Position numbers and translations under genes: made by a program
Part shown: positions 7,755 through 16,911 of the stretch, piece by piece
Numbering within the stretch: position 1 is the first letter of the stretch
Layout: the number at the start of each line of letters is the position of its first letter
Notes under the pieces: model-generated
Database searches by the model: none
What the model saw: only the letters and a program-made list of their open reading frames with translations
Told to the model about the DNA's origin: nothing
Assembly: GCA_013151245.1 (NCBI GenBank)
Contig: JAADIR010000095.1
Location: 1-33,920, forward strand
DNA from: Chlorobiota bacterium
GTDB lineage: Bacteria > Bacteroidota > Ignavibacteria > Ignavibacteriales > Melioribacteraceae
Direction: 5' to 3'
Length of the DNA stretch: 33,920 bases

Positions 7755-10700
7755 TTATTGTATCGTAATCCTCACATCCAAACCGGCTTCGTTGGTAGTG
7801 GTAGCCGGAATTCTCGACGCGCCTTCCGGTTCCACGGAAGAGCGTTTGTAAAATATAGAAATCGTCACTTTTGAACTCATTACATACTTCAATCTCGGTT
7901 CCAGACTAATCCGCGTTGTTCCATCCTGCGGTTTTCCTCCTTCCTTATAATTATTCATCTCGTAAACAACTACAGAATTTTTCCCAAGCGTATATGAGAA
8001 AGAAAATTCCAAATCGTTTTTCAAACTCAATCCGAACAGCGGCAGTTCAAAACCGGATTTCGAAAAACTAGCGGAAATATTTATATCGCGCGAAAAAGTT
8101 TCCGAAATATTTTGGTTCGTAACCGCCAAATCAAATGAAGTCTTGGTGTTATACTTCAACGTCGCTCTTAAGTTTCCATCCCAAAATGTATCGAACGTTA
8201 AATTTAATCCAACCAGCGGATTGAAGCCGTAGCTCACTTTCTGGGAAGTCGTTTCGGAAATTCCGTCCGCATTAATTTTCGAACCTTCATAATAACTCGA
8301 ACTGTATGTATGATTTATAGATATCTTTTTTGCAATTCCTTTAAATATCGAATATTTTTCCAGTCCGTTCCAAGTAAAGGACCAATTTATTCTTGGGATA
8401 TATTGAAGCGCTTCCGATAGCAAAGGAATTTTTTGGAACCATGGAAGCGTTTCCATTCCCTCCCTGAACGAGTTGGTTAAATTTGCGTTTCTATCGACGG
8501 CGTTTGGGTCGTATAATTCCGCTACTTTGCTTATTCCCGAACCAAAGAATGGCAAAGCGAGAAAAGACCTGTCTATTGTGGAAGTTGAAGTAATATTTGT
8601 AACGGTGGCAATTCCAAGCGAATCCGTTTGAAGCTGCGTTGTTTTGTTTATCCCCCACGAAACTTTCCAATTAACGTCAATCTGCGCTCCCTGCCACAAC
8701 GGGCGAGAAGTTTTAATATCAAACGACGTCTTCTGCGAAAAGTTGTCGGACAAGTTTCCGTTTGGCGCTCTCGGTCCGAGGTCTTGAGAAAGCCCAAGCT
8801 GAAAAGCTCTCGAAGGACCGTTCATATTGTTAAACCCGACTCCCCAAAAGTTTGTGAACCCCGTGCCTGTGGCTAAAAGTCCCGAACCCCTTTTTGAGGA
8901 GTTCTGCTGAAAGTTCAACCTTATCTGGTCGTAATCAAAAAAGATGTATTTAATTGTTTGAGCCAAATAATTTAATCCGACTAAAAATATCGACGGAGAA
9001 TTGTCCGCTTTAATCGGATTTCCAAGCGAATCTGTTTTTGCCTTTTCAACATTTACTTCTTTACCCTTTTCAAGTTCTTTATCCACATTGCGCGATCTGT
9101 CGCGTCCGCTTCTTCCGCCGCGTCCTCTGTTCGATCTGCCGTTATTTGCGGTTGACCGCCGGGAATTTGCCGAAGACGAACCTTTTGATTTGAACAGCGG
9201 ATCGAAAATTGATTTCAATCTTATCTGCATTCCGGCGTTAAGATTTGATTGAAACCCCGCGCTTTTACCCAAATCTTCCTGCCGGAAATCGCGCTGCCAT
9301 GCGTACGAAACGCTGTAGCCCGCCGTAATTGTAAAATATTTATTTAAGTTCCCAAACGTCGGAAGCATCGGCTTGGTTTGGAAATCGAACAACTGTGCGT
9401 ATTTATAATCTTCGCCGAAACCTTTACCGTGGAATACGTCCCGCCATATTTCGCTTTCGGAGCGATCTACGTTATCGACGGCAAGTATTGAAGCGAGCGA
9501 AGCCGAGACGTCGACTTTATAATTCAGAGAAAGATTCAAGAACCCGCCTTCGGTAATTCTCCATAAAAATCCGAAACCGCGAGTAGTCGTAAAATCCCTG
9601 TGAATCGAAGGATCGATATTTATTCCCCGCGATTGGCTGAAGTTCCTCAGCCTTTTTGCCGTGGCAAGCGCTTTGAAGTTGGAAGGAGCAAACCTTATTT
9701 TCAAATCTTTGTAGTCGGAAATCAAACTAAAAAGAAAGCCGATGATTGGGATATCCGCCGGTTTGAAGAAGAGATTTTTACCGAAATTAACGCTGTAATT
9801 TGCGCTTGCGTTCCACTGCCAATTTTCCGACGATAAAATTGTGGGATTTCTATTGTACGTTTTATTGTAATTAAAACCGAACGTCAAATTGTTAACGATA
9901 TCTCTAACATACCAAGCCTCAGTAGGAACTTTAAATTTAATATTTGAAAGAGACCAAGTTTCATTCACCGAAAGAGTGTAAGTATCGTTTATCATTTGAT
10001 TTTTTATCTTATCGGCTGTCTCGGCGTTCTCTCCTCTGTTTTCCAAATCCTTTTTCTTTTGGTCGGCTGCTTCAGCCACTAAAATATCGGTGCCGGGTAA
10101 ATATATCGGTTTGGAAATCGATTCGGATCTTGAATAATTTAACGATAGATTGCTCCCCTGAAGATTGAACGGCAGCAGTTTTATAATGTCCACTGTTGTT
10201 GAAATTCCCCAAGAACGCTTATCAACGCGCGAACCGAACCGGTCGCCCAACTTGTGAAAAAACGGATCGGTTTGACTAGTGTTAAAATTAACCGAAAGAA
10301 TATCGGCAAATTTTATGCTGGACGATGCGCTGTAAGCCCAGCCTTTTCTGTCGTCGGCGCCGAGCACGCGCAGCTCGTTCAGCCAAACTTGCCCGCTTAC
10401 CGTTTCCCCCGCAATGCTCGAACCGTCCTTTTCCGGAGGATTATAAACAACAAACTGAAGCGCCGTAACTTTTGTTAACGTCGGTTTGCCGCGCACGCCG
10501 TAATAATGCCCGGGTTTTCCTTCAACCGGGACCTTGAACAACGTCTTAATCGGGATTGAATCGTTATCCCTCAACGCTTTGATAGCGGTCATTTTTGCAA
10601 AATCAATATCGATGTTGCCCCATCCCGCCCGCAACGGTTGACGGTATTCGTAAAAGTTTAACGAATCCGTCCCGAACCTGAAGATAACGTCCGCTCCATA

Positions 10701-13700
10701 ATTGTTCAGGTCTTGATAATAAGAAACCGAACCTTTTGTCGAGTCCATATCGCCGTGAACAAAAAGTTTCATCTTTTTGTAATTAAAAAGATCGAGCGGT
10801 TGATAGAGATATTTCACGGTCGAACGGGAATCCCCGTCTTCCAGTTCGGAAATAAACAACTGCAGCGATTGTTCGTTTTTTAAAACGTTTTGATCCGGTT
10901 TCGTTTTGTCTTTTTCCTGAAAAACTCCCGGAGGACTTGAATATTCAGGATTATCTTCAATGCTGATTGTTGAAATTGTAAGCACCGTATCTTCTTCGGT
11001 AATGCGCGGAGGCGATAAAACTTTTTGCCACTGATTTCCGACAAGATTAAACTCAGCCAACCGCATGTGCACTTCATGATCTACTCCGGCAACCCAGAGG
11101 CGAACAAATTCGACAACGGAAAAGCTGGGATTGTTAATCGCCTCTTCATAATCTTTTAATGGAATTTTAATGAGGTACCAGTTAGTTCCTCCGCCGCCTT
11201 GCACAAATTTGTTGTTGGCGCGGCTTGTATCGAGCGGAATCTTATATCTAAAATAACTATCGACGCGGTCAAGCGTAAAGTTACGGTTTAAGTCTTCGCT
11301 ATCAGGCGCTCTTCCCAAATCGGAAAGAACGGCATTCCCTTGAGTGCCGTTTATCTGCGTATAACTTTCAATACTTTCACCGCTGCCGAGCGCAAAGTTA
11401 TCCACGCTCGGATCGTCAAAATCAACTCCGTTAACCGCTCTTTCTTCCGCGTCTAAAATTCCGTCTATACCGGTATCTTCGCCTTCGTCAATCAAATCGT
11501 TTTGGTTTTTATCTTCAGTATCAAGAACTCCGTTTGGAATTACGTCTTCGCTAATCTGTCCCAAATCAATATAAAAATATTCATCCGGAGAAATATCGCC
11601 GTCAAGTTTCATCCAAAATTCAATAAACTCAATATTCTGCTCCACAAGGTTGTTAGCCGAAGATGAAAGAAGTTTCATCATACCCGACCAATTTTTTTTA
11701 GGTTCGTTTTCAAAATCCGCCGCGGGATTATAATTGTAAGAACCGCGCTCAGTCGGGCGCATTACATAATCCAGCACAGTAATCTGCTGTTCGTCTCTCG
11801 CGGCTGATTTCCTGTCCCCGTAAATATCCTGCACAAGAACATTGGACGGTAAAATGTTGAACCAAAATGATTTGGCTTTGTAAGCCATCTGCAAAGTATC
11901 CGCAAGCTGTCCGATATAAGGAAGGTTATCCGGAATTGATAGGTCTCTCCATGTTCCGTAGTTAATGCCGATAGGAATAATTTTTTTGGCTCCTTCAAAA
12001 TCGTCAATATAAGCGATGCTTTCGCTGTTATCGGAAACAATCGTACTGTTCTTTGTGTTCGGCGTCGGGTTCATATAAGCAAATTCGCCTTTTAACGAAA
12101 AGGTTGACATTTGCGAAGTGGAAAAAACTTTATCGAGCGCTTTTGTAAGAAACGGCATATCGAATTTCGTATTTAAGTCAACGCCCATAATAGAGTTGTT
12201 CAGCGGTTCTTCTCCGATCCTAACTTTATCGCTAAGAGTTTGCTGGTTTAAATTCAAATATGAAAAACCGATGTAATTATTTTTGTTGAAGTCGTACGTT
12301 CCTCTAAAACCGAACAATGTTTTTGAAGCCAGAGCAAATAAATCATTTTTTTCAAACGTTATTTTCAAATCGGCGCCCGGCACAAGAGCCGCGTCGTTCA
12401 TAATTGTGATTTGTCCGATGTTGTAATCAACTTGATAATCAACGCCTTCTTTCAATTCCCTACCGCCAAGCGTAACTTTAACGGAATTTTCAACCGCGTT
12501 AAAACCGATATTAAACGTCGATGAAACGTCCGCCGAATATTCGCCTTCCATAATCCACTTATCTTTGTCTCTATCTTGTTTTGCGAAAGTTACCGTCGTA
12601 TCGTAAACCGATTGGTATTTGTAATTCGGGTCCAAGTTAGCCGGATAATTTCCGCCGAACGGCTGAAGTCTCGGGAATATAATTTCGCCGGTCGAAGGAA
12701 TAATCGTTCTTCCGGGAACAAAGTCGAAGTTCCCGTCGGGCGGTCCCGTTCCCGCCGCGTCGGTTTGGTCAAGTTCAAACGCTTGAATCAGTTTTTTTCC
12801 GCCTAGTTCAAGAACAGGGTCTTGTCCTTCAATCTGATATTTTATATCGTAAGTAAATCCTTCCGATTTAATATCTCTACCGCCAATCGGATAAATATTT
12901 TTTAATTGAAGTTTCCACGCGGTTCTATATTTAGGTTGAAGGTTTGGCGGTTTTATTAACTTCAAAACAATTACTTTACTTGTGTCGCCCGCCGCGTCGA
13001 TATTAAATTCGCCGTAGAACTGATCGTCTTCATTGTTCCCCTGCTGCGGTCCTTCAATTCTATAAGCTACCGCAATGGCGTCCTGGTCTTGCACTTGCGA
13101 TTTGAAACTGATATAACCGGTTTCGCTGTGTATCTCATAATCAACGCCCTGGGTCAGACGCAGGAAACGTCTTCCGATAATCGTTTTTCCGTTTTCCGAT
13201 TCAAAATCCTGCGAGCGATAACTTTCATAAAACTGATTCGGATCGTCGGTATAATTCCTCGGAGGCAAATCAATAAAAGCGTTGCCTTTTCTTTCTTTCG
13301 GATTGTAAATACCGGTGTAAGTTTTCCAAACTTCAATATCTTTAACTTTTAATCTGTTGGCATTTTGATTTGGTCTGTAAACAGGGTTTCCGTAATAAAG
13401 ATAAAATAAATTATAGTCCGAGGAAGTATCTGCGTAAACAGTATCGATGAAATAATGAGTTTGAGAATATTGGTACGCGCGCACTTCAAATGTACTTTTT
13501 TCCGAGCCTCCTGTTACGTTAACTTCTTCCACCTCGCTCTTTTTCTGCGAAGCAAGGGCTATCAAGTTAAAAGGTCCCATCTTAAAATTGGCTTTCACTC
13601 CAAACAACGCTTCGCTTCCGCCGATTAACGGAGTGGTTTGAAGAGAAACGTTTCCCGCTTCAATACTTTGAATTATCTCGTCGTCATAGCCGGTATATTT

Positions 13701-14612
13701 CAGATGGAGTTGGTTCTCATATTCAAACGTTCTTTCGGTGTTCCAGTCGGCTCTAATTTCCAGTTTATCGCCGATTGTTCCGCTTACGTTTATTTGGACT
13801 TCCTGCTTAAAATCGGGTTCGTTTTTCGTGTTGCCCAATTGCGAAGCCGTCAGCCCTTCGGTTGTTTCGCTTTTCCAAGCGCCGTGGATATCAACCGCGC
13901 CGTTTATTTTCAAACTGATTTTCGGCGGTCCGAAAATGCTGAGGAAGGATGTGCTTGGAAGCGGAATATCAATGTTTGTAATATCGGAAAGGAGATCCGA
14001 CAATTCATATTTTCCCGTTTTCAATTCGTAAGCGTATCCTTTGTCTTCCCAAAGATCGCGATTTCCCCATTTCAATTTAAGTTTGATATATTCGTCAATC
14101 GGCAGTTTCAAAATAGGTTTCATTATGTTGCCGGCGACTTCTTCTTTAATTATAACATATTTTCCGGTCGAGTCAATTTCGACCGTGCGTTTCAAATATT
14201 TAGCGCTGGGGTAAACAAAGAAAGCCGATTTCTTTTTTTCGTGAAACGGAACGTAAGGTTCGTCCTTAAATTGGTGTTTGAAATATTCCAATCTCGCGGT
14301 TGAATCCAAAGCCATAGAATCGACTTTAACGGTATCAGCCATCGTCAACGAATCTGCGGTTTGAAGGCTGTCGGGAATCCGGAGAGAATCGGGAATGTTA
14401 CTTATGTTATTACTGTCCGGCGGCGACTTGCTGAGATAGTAATCAAGGTTGTCTATCAGAGCTTGTAATTCTTTTTCGTTTTTTTGAATTTTATTTGAAG
14501 ATATTGCAGAAAGAGCGCCGCTGTTAGAAGAAATTCCGGCTATGTCAACAACCGGATTTGAATACAGCAGTTCCGCTATCGTCTCTTTTGCAATGAAGCC
14601 AAAGACCGACAT
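7755..14612 (-). CDS. sprA: SprA/Sov-type type IX secretion outer-membrane translocon protein
   Basis: A giant outer-membrane beta-barrel that forms the export channel of the type IX secretion system. SprA-type segments are visible: KISLKINGAVDIHGAW near residue 235, then DKLEIRADWNTERTFEYENQLHLKYTG...SIEAGNVSLQTTPLIGGSEALFGVKANFKMGPF near 275-350, long alternating beta-strand stretches, and a final DVRITIQ typical of barrel C-termini. The 2,285+ residues fit the family. A low-complexity Ser/Arg/Gly segment (RSNRGRGGRSGRDRSRN) lies near residue 1815. The given start is the first ATG, but the same frame continues upstream with INKKNFDKVVKFGKSLITISSFAVFF, a basic then hydrophobic stretch that looks like the start of the signal peptide, so the true protein probably begins near 14690 with a non-standard codon, or the sequence has an indel there. 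First gene of the unit leading to porX and accD. Confidence 0.95.
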   Translation of the reverse strand: MSVFGFIAKETIAELLYSNPVVDIAGISSNSGALSAISSNKIQKNEKELQALIDNLDYYLSKSPPDSNNISNIPDSLRIPDSLQTADSLTMADTVKVDSMALDSTARLEYFKHQFKDEPYVPFHEKKKSAFFVYPSAKYLKRTVEIDSTGKYVIIKEEVAGNIMKPILKLPIDEYIKLKLKWGNRDLWEDKGYAYELKTGKYELSDLLSDITNIDIPLPSTSFLSIFGPPKISLKINGAVDIHGAWKSETTEGLTASQLGNTKNEPDFKQEVQINVSGTIGDKLEIRADWNTERTFEYENQLHLKYTGYDDEIIQSIEAGNVSLQTTPLIGGSEALFGVKANFKMGPFNLIALASQKKSEVEEVNVTGGSEKSTFEVRAYQYSQTHYFIDTVYADTSSDYNLFYLYYGNPVYRPNQNANRLKVKDIEVWKTYTGIYNPKERKGNAFIDLPPRNYTDDPNQFYESYRSQDFESENGKTIIGRRFLRLTQGVDYEIHSETGYISFKSQVQDQDAIAVAYRIEGPQQGNNEDDQFYGEFNIDAAGDTSKVIVLKLIKPPNLQPKYRTAWKLQLKNIYPIGGRDIKSEGFTYDIKYQIEGQDPVLELGGKKLIQAFELDQTDAAGTGPPDGNFDFVPGRTIIPSTGEIIFPRLQPFGGNYPANLDPNYKYQSVYDTTVTFAKQDRDKDKWIMEGEYSADVSSTFNIGFNAVENSVKVTLGGRELKEGVDYQVDYNIGQITIMNDAALVPGADLKITFEKNDLFALASKTLFGFRGTYDFNKNNYIGFSYLNLNQQTLSDKVRIGEEPLNNSIMGVDLNTKFDMPFLTKALDKVFSTSQMSTFSLKGEFAYMNPTPNTKNSTIVSDNSESIAYIDDFEGAKKIIPIGINYGTWRDLSIPDNLPYIGQLADTLQMAYKAKSFWFNILPSNVLVQDIYGDRKSAARDEQQITVLDYVMRPTERGSYNYNPAADFENEPKKNWSGMMKLLSSSANNLVEQNIEFIEFWMKLDGDISPDEYFYIDLGQISEDVIPNGVLDTEDKNQNDLIDEGEDTGIDGILDAEERAVNGVDFDDPSVDNFALGSGESIESYTQINGTQGNAVLSDLGRAPDSEDLNRNFTLDRVDSYFRYKIPLDTSRANNKFVQGGGGTNWYLIKIPLKDYEEAINNPSFSVVEFVRLWVAGVDHEVHMRLAEFNLVGNQWQKVLSPPRITEEDTVLTISTISIEDNPEYSSPPGVFQEKDKTKPDQNVLKNEQSLQLFISELEDGDSRSTVKYLYQPLDLFNYKKMKLFVHGDMDSTKGSVSYYQDLNNYGADVIFRFGTDSLNFYEYRQPLRAGWGNIDIDFAKMTAIKALRDNDSIPIKTLFKVPVEGKPGHYYGVRGKPTLTKVTALQFVVYNPPEKDGSSIAGETVSGQVWLNELRVLGADDRKGWAYSASSSIKFADILSVNFNTSQTDPFFHKLGDRFGSRVDKRSWGISTTVDIIKLLPFNLQGSNLSLNYSRSESISKPIYLPGTDILVAEAADQKKKDLENRGENAETADKIKNQMINDTYTLSVNETWSLSNIKFKVPTEAWYVRDIVNNLTFGFNYNKTYNRNPTILSSENWQWNASANYSVNFGKNLFFKPADIPIIGFLFSLISDYKDLKIRFAPSNFKALATAKRLRNFSQSRGINIDPSIHRDFTTTRGFGFLWRITEGGFLNLSLNYKVDVSASLASILAVDNVDRSESEIWRDVFHGKGFGEDYKYAQLFDFQTKPMLPTFGNLNKYFTITAGYSVSYAWQRDFRQEDLGKSAGFQSNLNAGMQIRLKSIFDPLFKSKGSSSANSRRSTANNGRSNRGRGGRSGRDRSRNVDKELEKGKEVNVEKAKTDSLGNPIKADNSPSIFLVGLNYLAQTIKYIFFDYDQIRLNFQQNSSKRGSGLLATGTGFTNFWGVGFNNMNGPSRAFQLGLSQDLGPRAPNGNLSDNFSQKTSFDIKTSRPLWQGAQIDVNWKVSWGINKTTQLQTDSLGIATVTNITSTSTIDRSFLALPFFGSGISKVAELYDPNAVDRNANLTNSFREGMETLPWFQKIPLLSEALQYIPRINWSFTWNGLEKYSIFKGIAKKISINHTYSSSYYEGSKINADGISETTSQKVSYGFNPLVGLNLTFDTFWDGNLRATLKYNTKTSFDLAVTNQNISETFSRDINISASFSKSGFELPLFGLSLKNDLEFSFSYTLGKNSVVVYEMNNYKEGGKPQDGTTRISLEPRLKYVMSSKVTISIFYKRSSVEPEGASRIPATTTNEAGLDVRITIQ

Positions 14613-14714
14613 AAAAAAAACCGCAAATGAAGAAATTGTAATCAGCGATTTTCCAAATTTTACTACTTTATCGAAATTTTTCTTATTGATGAAAACACCA
14701 ACTAACTGATTCTA
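14613..14714 (-). other. Unannotated in-frame 5' extension of sprA (signal-peptide region)
   Basis: Between an in-frame TAG (14712-14714) and the first ATG (14612) the sprA frame is open and encodes NQLVGVFINKKNFDKVVKFG followed by KSLITISSFAVFF. With MSVFGFIAKE this makes a classical n-region plus hydrophobic core. There is no ATG, GTG or TTG in frame; ATC at 14690 or a one-base indel in the following A-run are the options I can see. Confidence 0.55.
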
Positions 14715-14736
14715 AACAAGTAGAAAAACGTCTATA

Positions 14737-14797
14737 CTTCCTCCATTTACATTTTTTTTTAATGCTTTAAATTATATACTATAAAATTAATATACAA
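14737..14797 (-). promoter_or_regulatory. Candidate sprA promoter and Shine-Dalgarno
   Basis: On the minus strand a perfect TATAAT (14771-14776) follows a TTGTAT (14792-14797) with a 15-bp spacer, shorter than ideal, in very AT-rich DNA. Downstream, GGAGGAAG (14737-14744) is a strong SD-like sequence, but no start codon follows at the right distance and the sprA frame has a TAG 23 nt further on. This group may use other promoter consensus sequences, so the call is tentative. Confidence 0.3.
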
Positions 14798-14849
14798 CGA
14801 TTTTTACGCATTGTACAAATTTTTACCCTATCCGTTATTTTCGATGAAA

Positions 14850-15539
14850 TTAGATCAAATCATCCATGTGGGTCTTCTCTTCAAGAGAATCAATTATCTT
14901 ATTTTGATGAACGATAATCGCGGTTAATTTGTTGCCGTAACAAGCGCCGGTGTCAATGTTTATGCTGAACGAGTCTTCGTGAAAGACGGCGCTTCTTTGC
15001 TTTGTGTGCCCTACAATCTGCAGTCTTCCGATATTCATCAGCGGATATCTATTCCACAAAACGCCGTTATCTGCGGTGATGTGACTATATATTGCCTCTT
15101 CCAATAACTCAAAATCTATTTTGTTTTTTCTTTTTACAAGTTTTTCAAAATCGGACGAAATTCCCGCATGAGAAAGGAAGGCGTCCGGCAAGTCAAAAAA
15201 GAACGGCTGTTCTTGAATAAATTCAATGTGCTCTACTATTAGTTCTTCCCTGTCAATATAAGATTCCATTGTAACTTCGTTTCCGTTGAACATCCAATTT
15301 CTGGCAAAAACGGAAGAGGGACTTTTAAAGAATTCATAAAACATGTGGTCATGATTTCCCTGAGTAAATGGAATTTTGTTTTTACGAACAAATTCAATTA
15401 CCTCAAAAGAATTTTTTCCCCTGTCAACCAGGTCGCCCGTGGCAAATATTGTTATATCTGGATATTTCTTCTTTATCGAATCATAAAGAGCGACTAAAGT
15501 ATAGTAACATCCATGGACGTCGCCGATTACTGCAATCAT
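14850..15539 (-). CDS. PPP-family metallophosphatase (Ser/Thr protein phosphatase / Ap4A hydrolase-like)
   Basis: Calcineurin-like phosphoesterase of the PPP type with the full dinuclear-metal set: IGDVHGCYYTL (residues 5-15), FATGDLVDRGKNSFEVIEF, FTQGNHDHMFYEF, FLSHAGISSDF and IVGHTKQRSA. The GDVHG/GDxVDRG/GNHD trio is characteristic of bacterial protein phosphatases such as PrpA/PrpB and of symmetrical Ap4A hydrolases (ApaH); the sequence alone does not decide between them. At 229 aa it is closer to the PrpA/B size than to ApaH. The gene directly abuts the CoA-transferase stop, so it is probably in the alanine dehydrogenase operon. No signal peptide, so cytoplasmic. Confidence 0.88.
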   Translation of the reverse strand: MIAVIGDVHGCYYTLVALYDSIKKKYPDITIFATGDLVDRGKNSFEVIEFVRKNKIPFTQGNHDHMFYEFFKSPSSVFARNWMFNGNEVTMESYIDREELIVEHIEFIQEQPFFFDLPDAFLSHAGISSDFEKLVKRKNKIDFELLEEAIYSHITADNGVLWNRYPLMNIGRLQIVGHTKQRSAVFHEDSFSINIDTGACYGNKLTAIIVHQNKIIDSLEEKTHMDDLI

Positions 15540-16895
15540 TTAATTAACCTTATAAGTTTCGTAAGCAAATCGTTTCAGTTCTTCTTTGAAATCGGGATGC
15601 GATATTTCGATTAATGCTTTTGCCCTTTCTTGAATAGTTTTACCGAAAAGATTAACTACTCCGTATTCGGTTGCAACATAATGAACGTCGCCGCGGGAAG
15701 TAACTACTCCCGCTCCTTCTTTTAACGTGGGAACGATGCGGGATATTTTCCCGTTCTTCGTAACCGAAGGAAGGGCAATTACGGCTTTGCCTCCTTCGGA
15801 ATGAGCGGCTCCGCGGACAAAATCAACTTGTCCTCCTATTCCCGAATATAAACGCGTCCCGATCGAATCGGAACAAACTTGTCCCGTCAAATCAATTTCA
15901 ATTGCGGAATTGATTGCAACCATCTTTTTATTTTTCGCTATTATAAAAGGATCGTTCACATATTCCTGCGGATGAAATTCAATTATAGGATTATTATCGA
16001 GAAAATCGTACAAACGTTTAGTGCCTAAAACAAATCCGGCGATAATTTTTCCGGGATGAAGCGTTTTTTCTTCGCCGTTGATTATTCCCTGCTCGACAAG
16101 ATCAATGATTCCGTCGGAAAACATTTCCGTGTGAACTCCGAGATTGTTTCTGTCGTAAAGATAATTCATCACCGCGTCGGGAATTGCGCCGATTCCCATC
16201 TGCAAAGTCGCTCCGTCTTCAATCAATTCGGAAACGTTCTTCCCTATTCTATCATAAATATCCAAAATTTCCGTTGAAGCGTTCGGATCAATTTGCGGCA
16301 GTTCCAGCAGCGGCTCGGAATATTCAACTATGTAATCGATTTTACTAATATGAATAAAACTGTTCCCCAGTCCGCGCGGCATGTGTTCGTTAACTTGAGC
16401 GATTACTATTTTTGATTTTTCGGCGGGCGTTTTGATATTTCCAACATCAATTCCGTAACTGCAAAAACCGTGTTCGTCCGGCGGAGAAACATGAATCATC
16501 GCAACGTCCGGTTTGATAATTCCGTTTTTAAATAACAGCGTAACTTCGGAAAGAAAAATCGGAATGAATTCGGCTCTCCCTTCGTTTACAGCCGTTCTTG
16601 TATTTTGTCCGATGAAAAACGCTCTGTGTTTAAAATGTTTTTCCATTCCCGGCTGCATGTAAGGCAAATCTCCTACGACAAGTATGTGGTAAATTTCAAC
16701 GTCCTCAAGATCGTCTTTTCTTTCCACCATCGATCGAATTAACTTTAACGGAGCGGCGCATCCGGGCTGCACAACAACTTTGTCGCCGGATTTAATTACT
16801 TCGACGGCTTCCTCCGGCAAAACGATTTTCGATTTATATTTTGCGTGCCAGCCTTGCCGTTTTATATGTTTTAATTTTGATTCTTGAATATTCAT
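15540..16895 (-). CDS. Acetyl-CoA hydrolase / family I CoA-transferase (4-hydroxybutyrate CoA-transferase-like)
   Basis: A two-domain CoA-transferase that exchanges CoA between acetyl-CoA and a short-chain carboxylate, or hydrolyses it. LQMGIGAIPDAVMNYL begins the C-terminal domain, and GVHTEMFSDGIIDLVEQG carries the catalytic Glu (about residue 257). SGIGGQVDFVRGAAHSEGGKAVIALPS is the CoA-binding glycine loop, and ATEYGVVNLFGKTIQERAKALI is the family's C-terminal signature. At 451 aa it matches the ACH1/4HbCT group. Substrate cannot be read from sequence; acetate, butyrate or 4-hydroxybutyrate are possible. Its start is 16 bp after the alanine dehydrogenase stop, suggesting a shared mRNA and perhaps a role in amino-acid fermentation (pyruvate to acetyl-CoA to acetate), which is inference. 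Confidence 0.92.
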   Translation of the reverse strand: MNIQESKLKHIKRQGWHAKYKSKIVLPEEAVEVIKSGDKVVVQPGCAAPLKLIRSMVERKDDLEDVEIYHILVVGDLPYMQPGMEKHFKHRAFFIGQNTRTAVNEGRAEFIPIFLSEVTLLFKNGIIKPDVAMIHVSPPDEHGFCSYGIDVGNIKTPAEKSKIVIAQVNEHMPRGLGNSFIHISKIDYIVEYSEPLLELPQIDPNASTEILDIYDRIGKNVSELIEDGATLQMGIGAIPDAVMNYLYDRNNLGVHTEMFSDGIIDLVEQGIINGEEKTLHPGKIIAGFVLGTKRLYDFLDNNPIIEFHPQEYVNDPFIIAKNKKMVAINSAIEIDLTGQVCSDSIGTRLYSGIGGQVDFVRGAAHSEGGKAVIALPSVTKNGKISRIVPTLKEGAGVVTSRGDVHYVATEYGVVNLFGKTIQERAKALIEISHPDFKEELKRFAYETYKVN

Positions 16896-16911
16896 TATTG
16901 TTCACTTTTTC

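Noticed and set aside
13638-14303. 221-aa plus-strand ORF
   Set aside because: It is fully antisense to sprA, has low-complexity phenylalanine-rich composition from complementary codons, and no domain.
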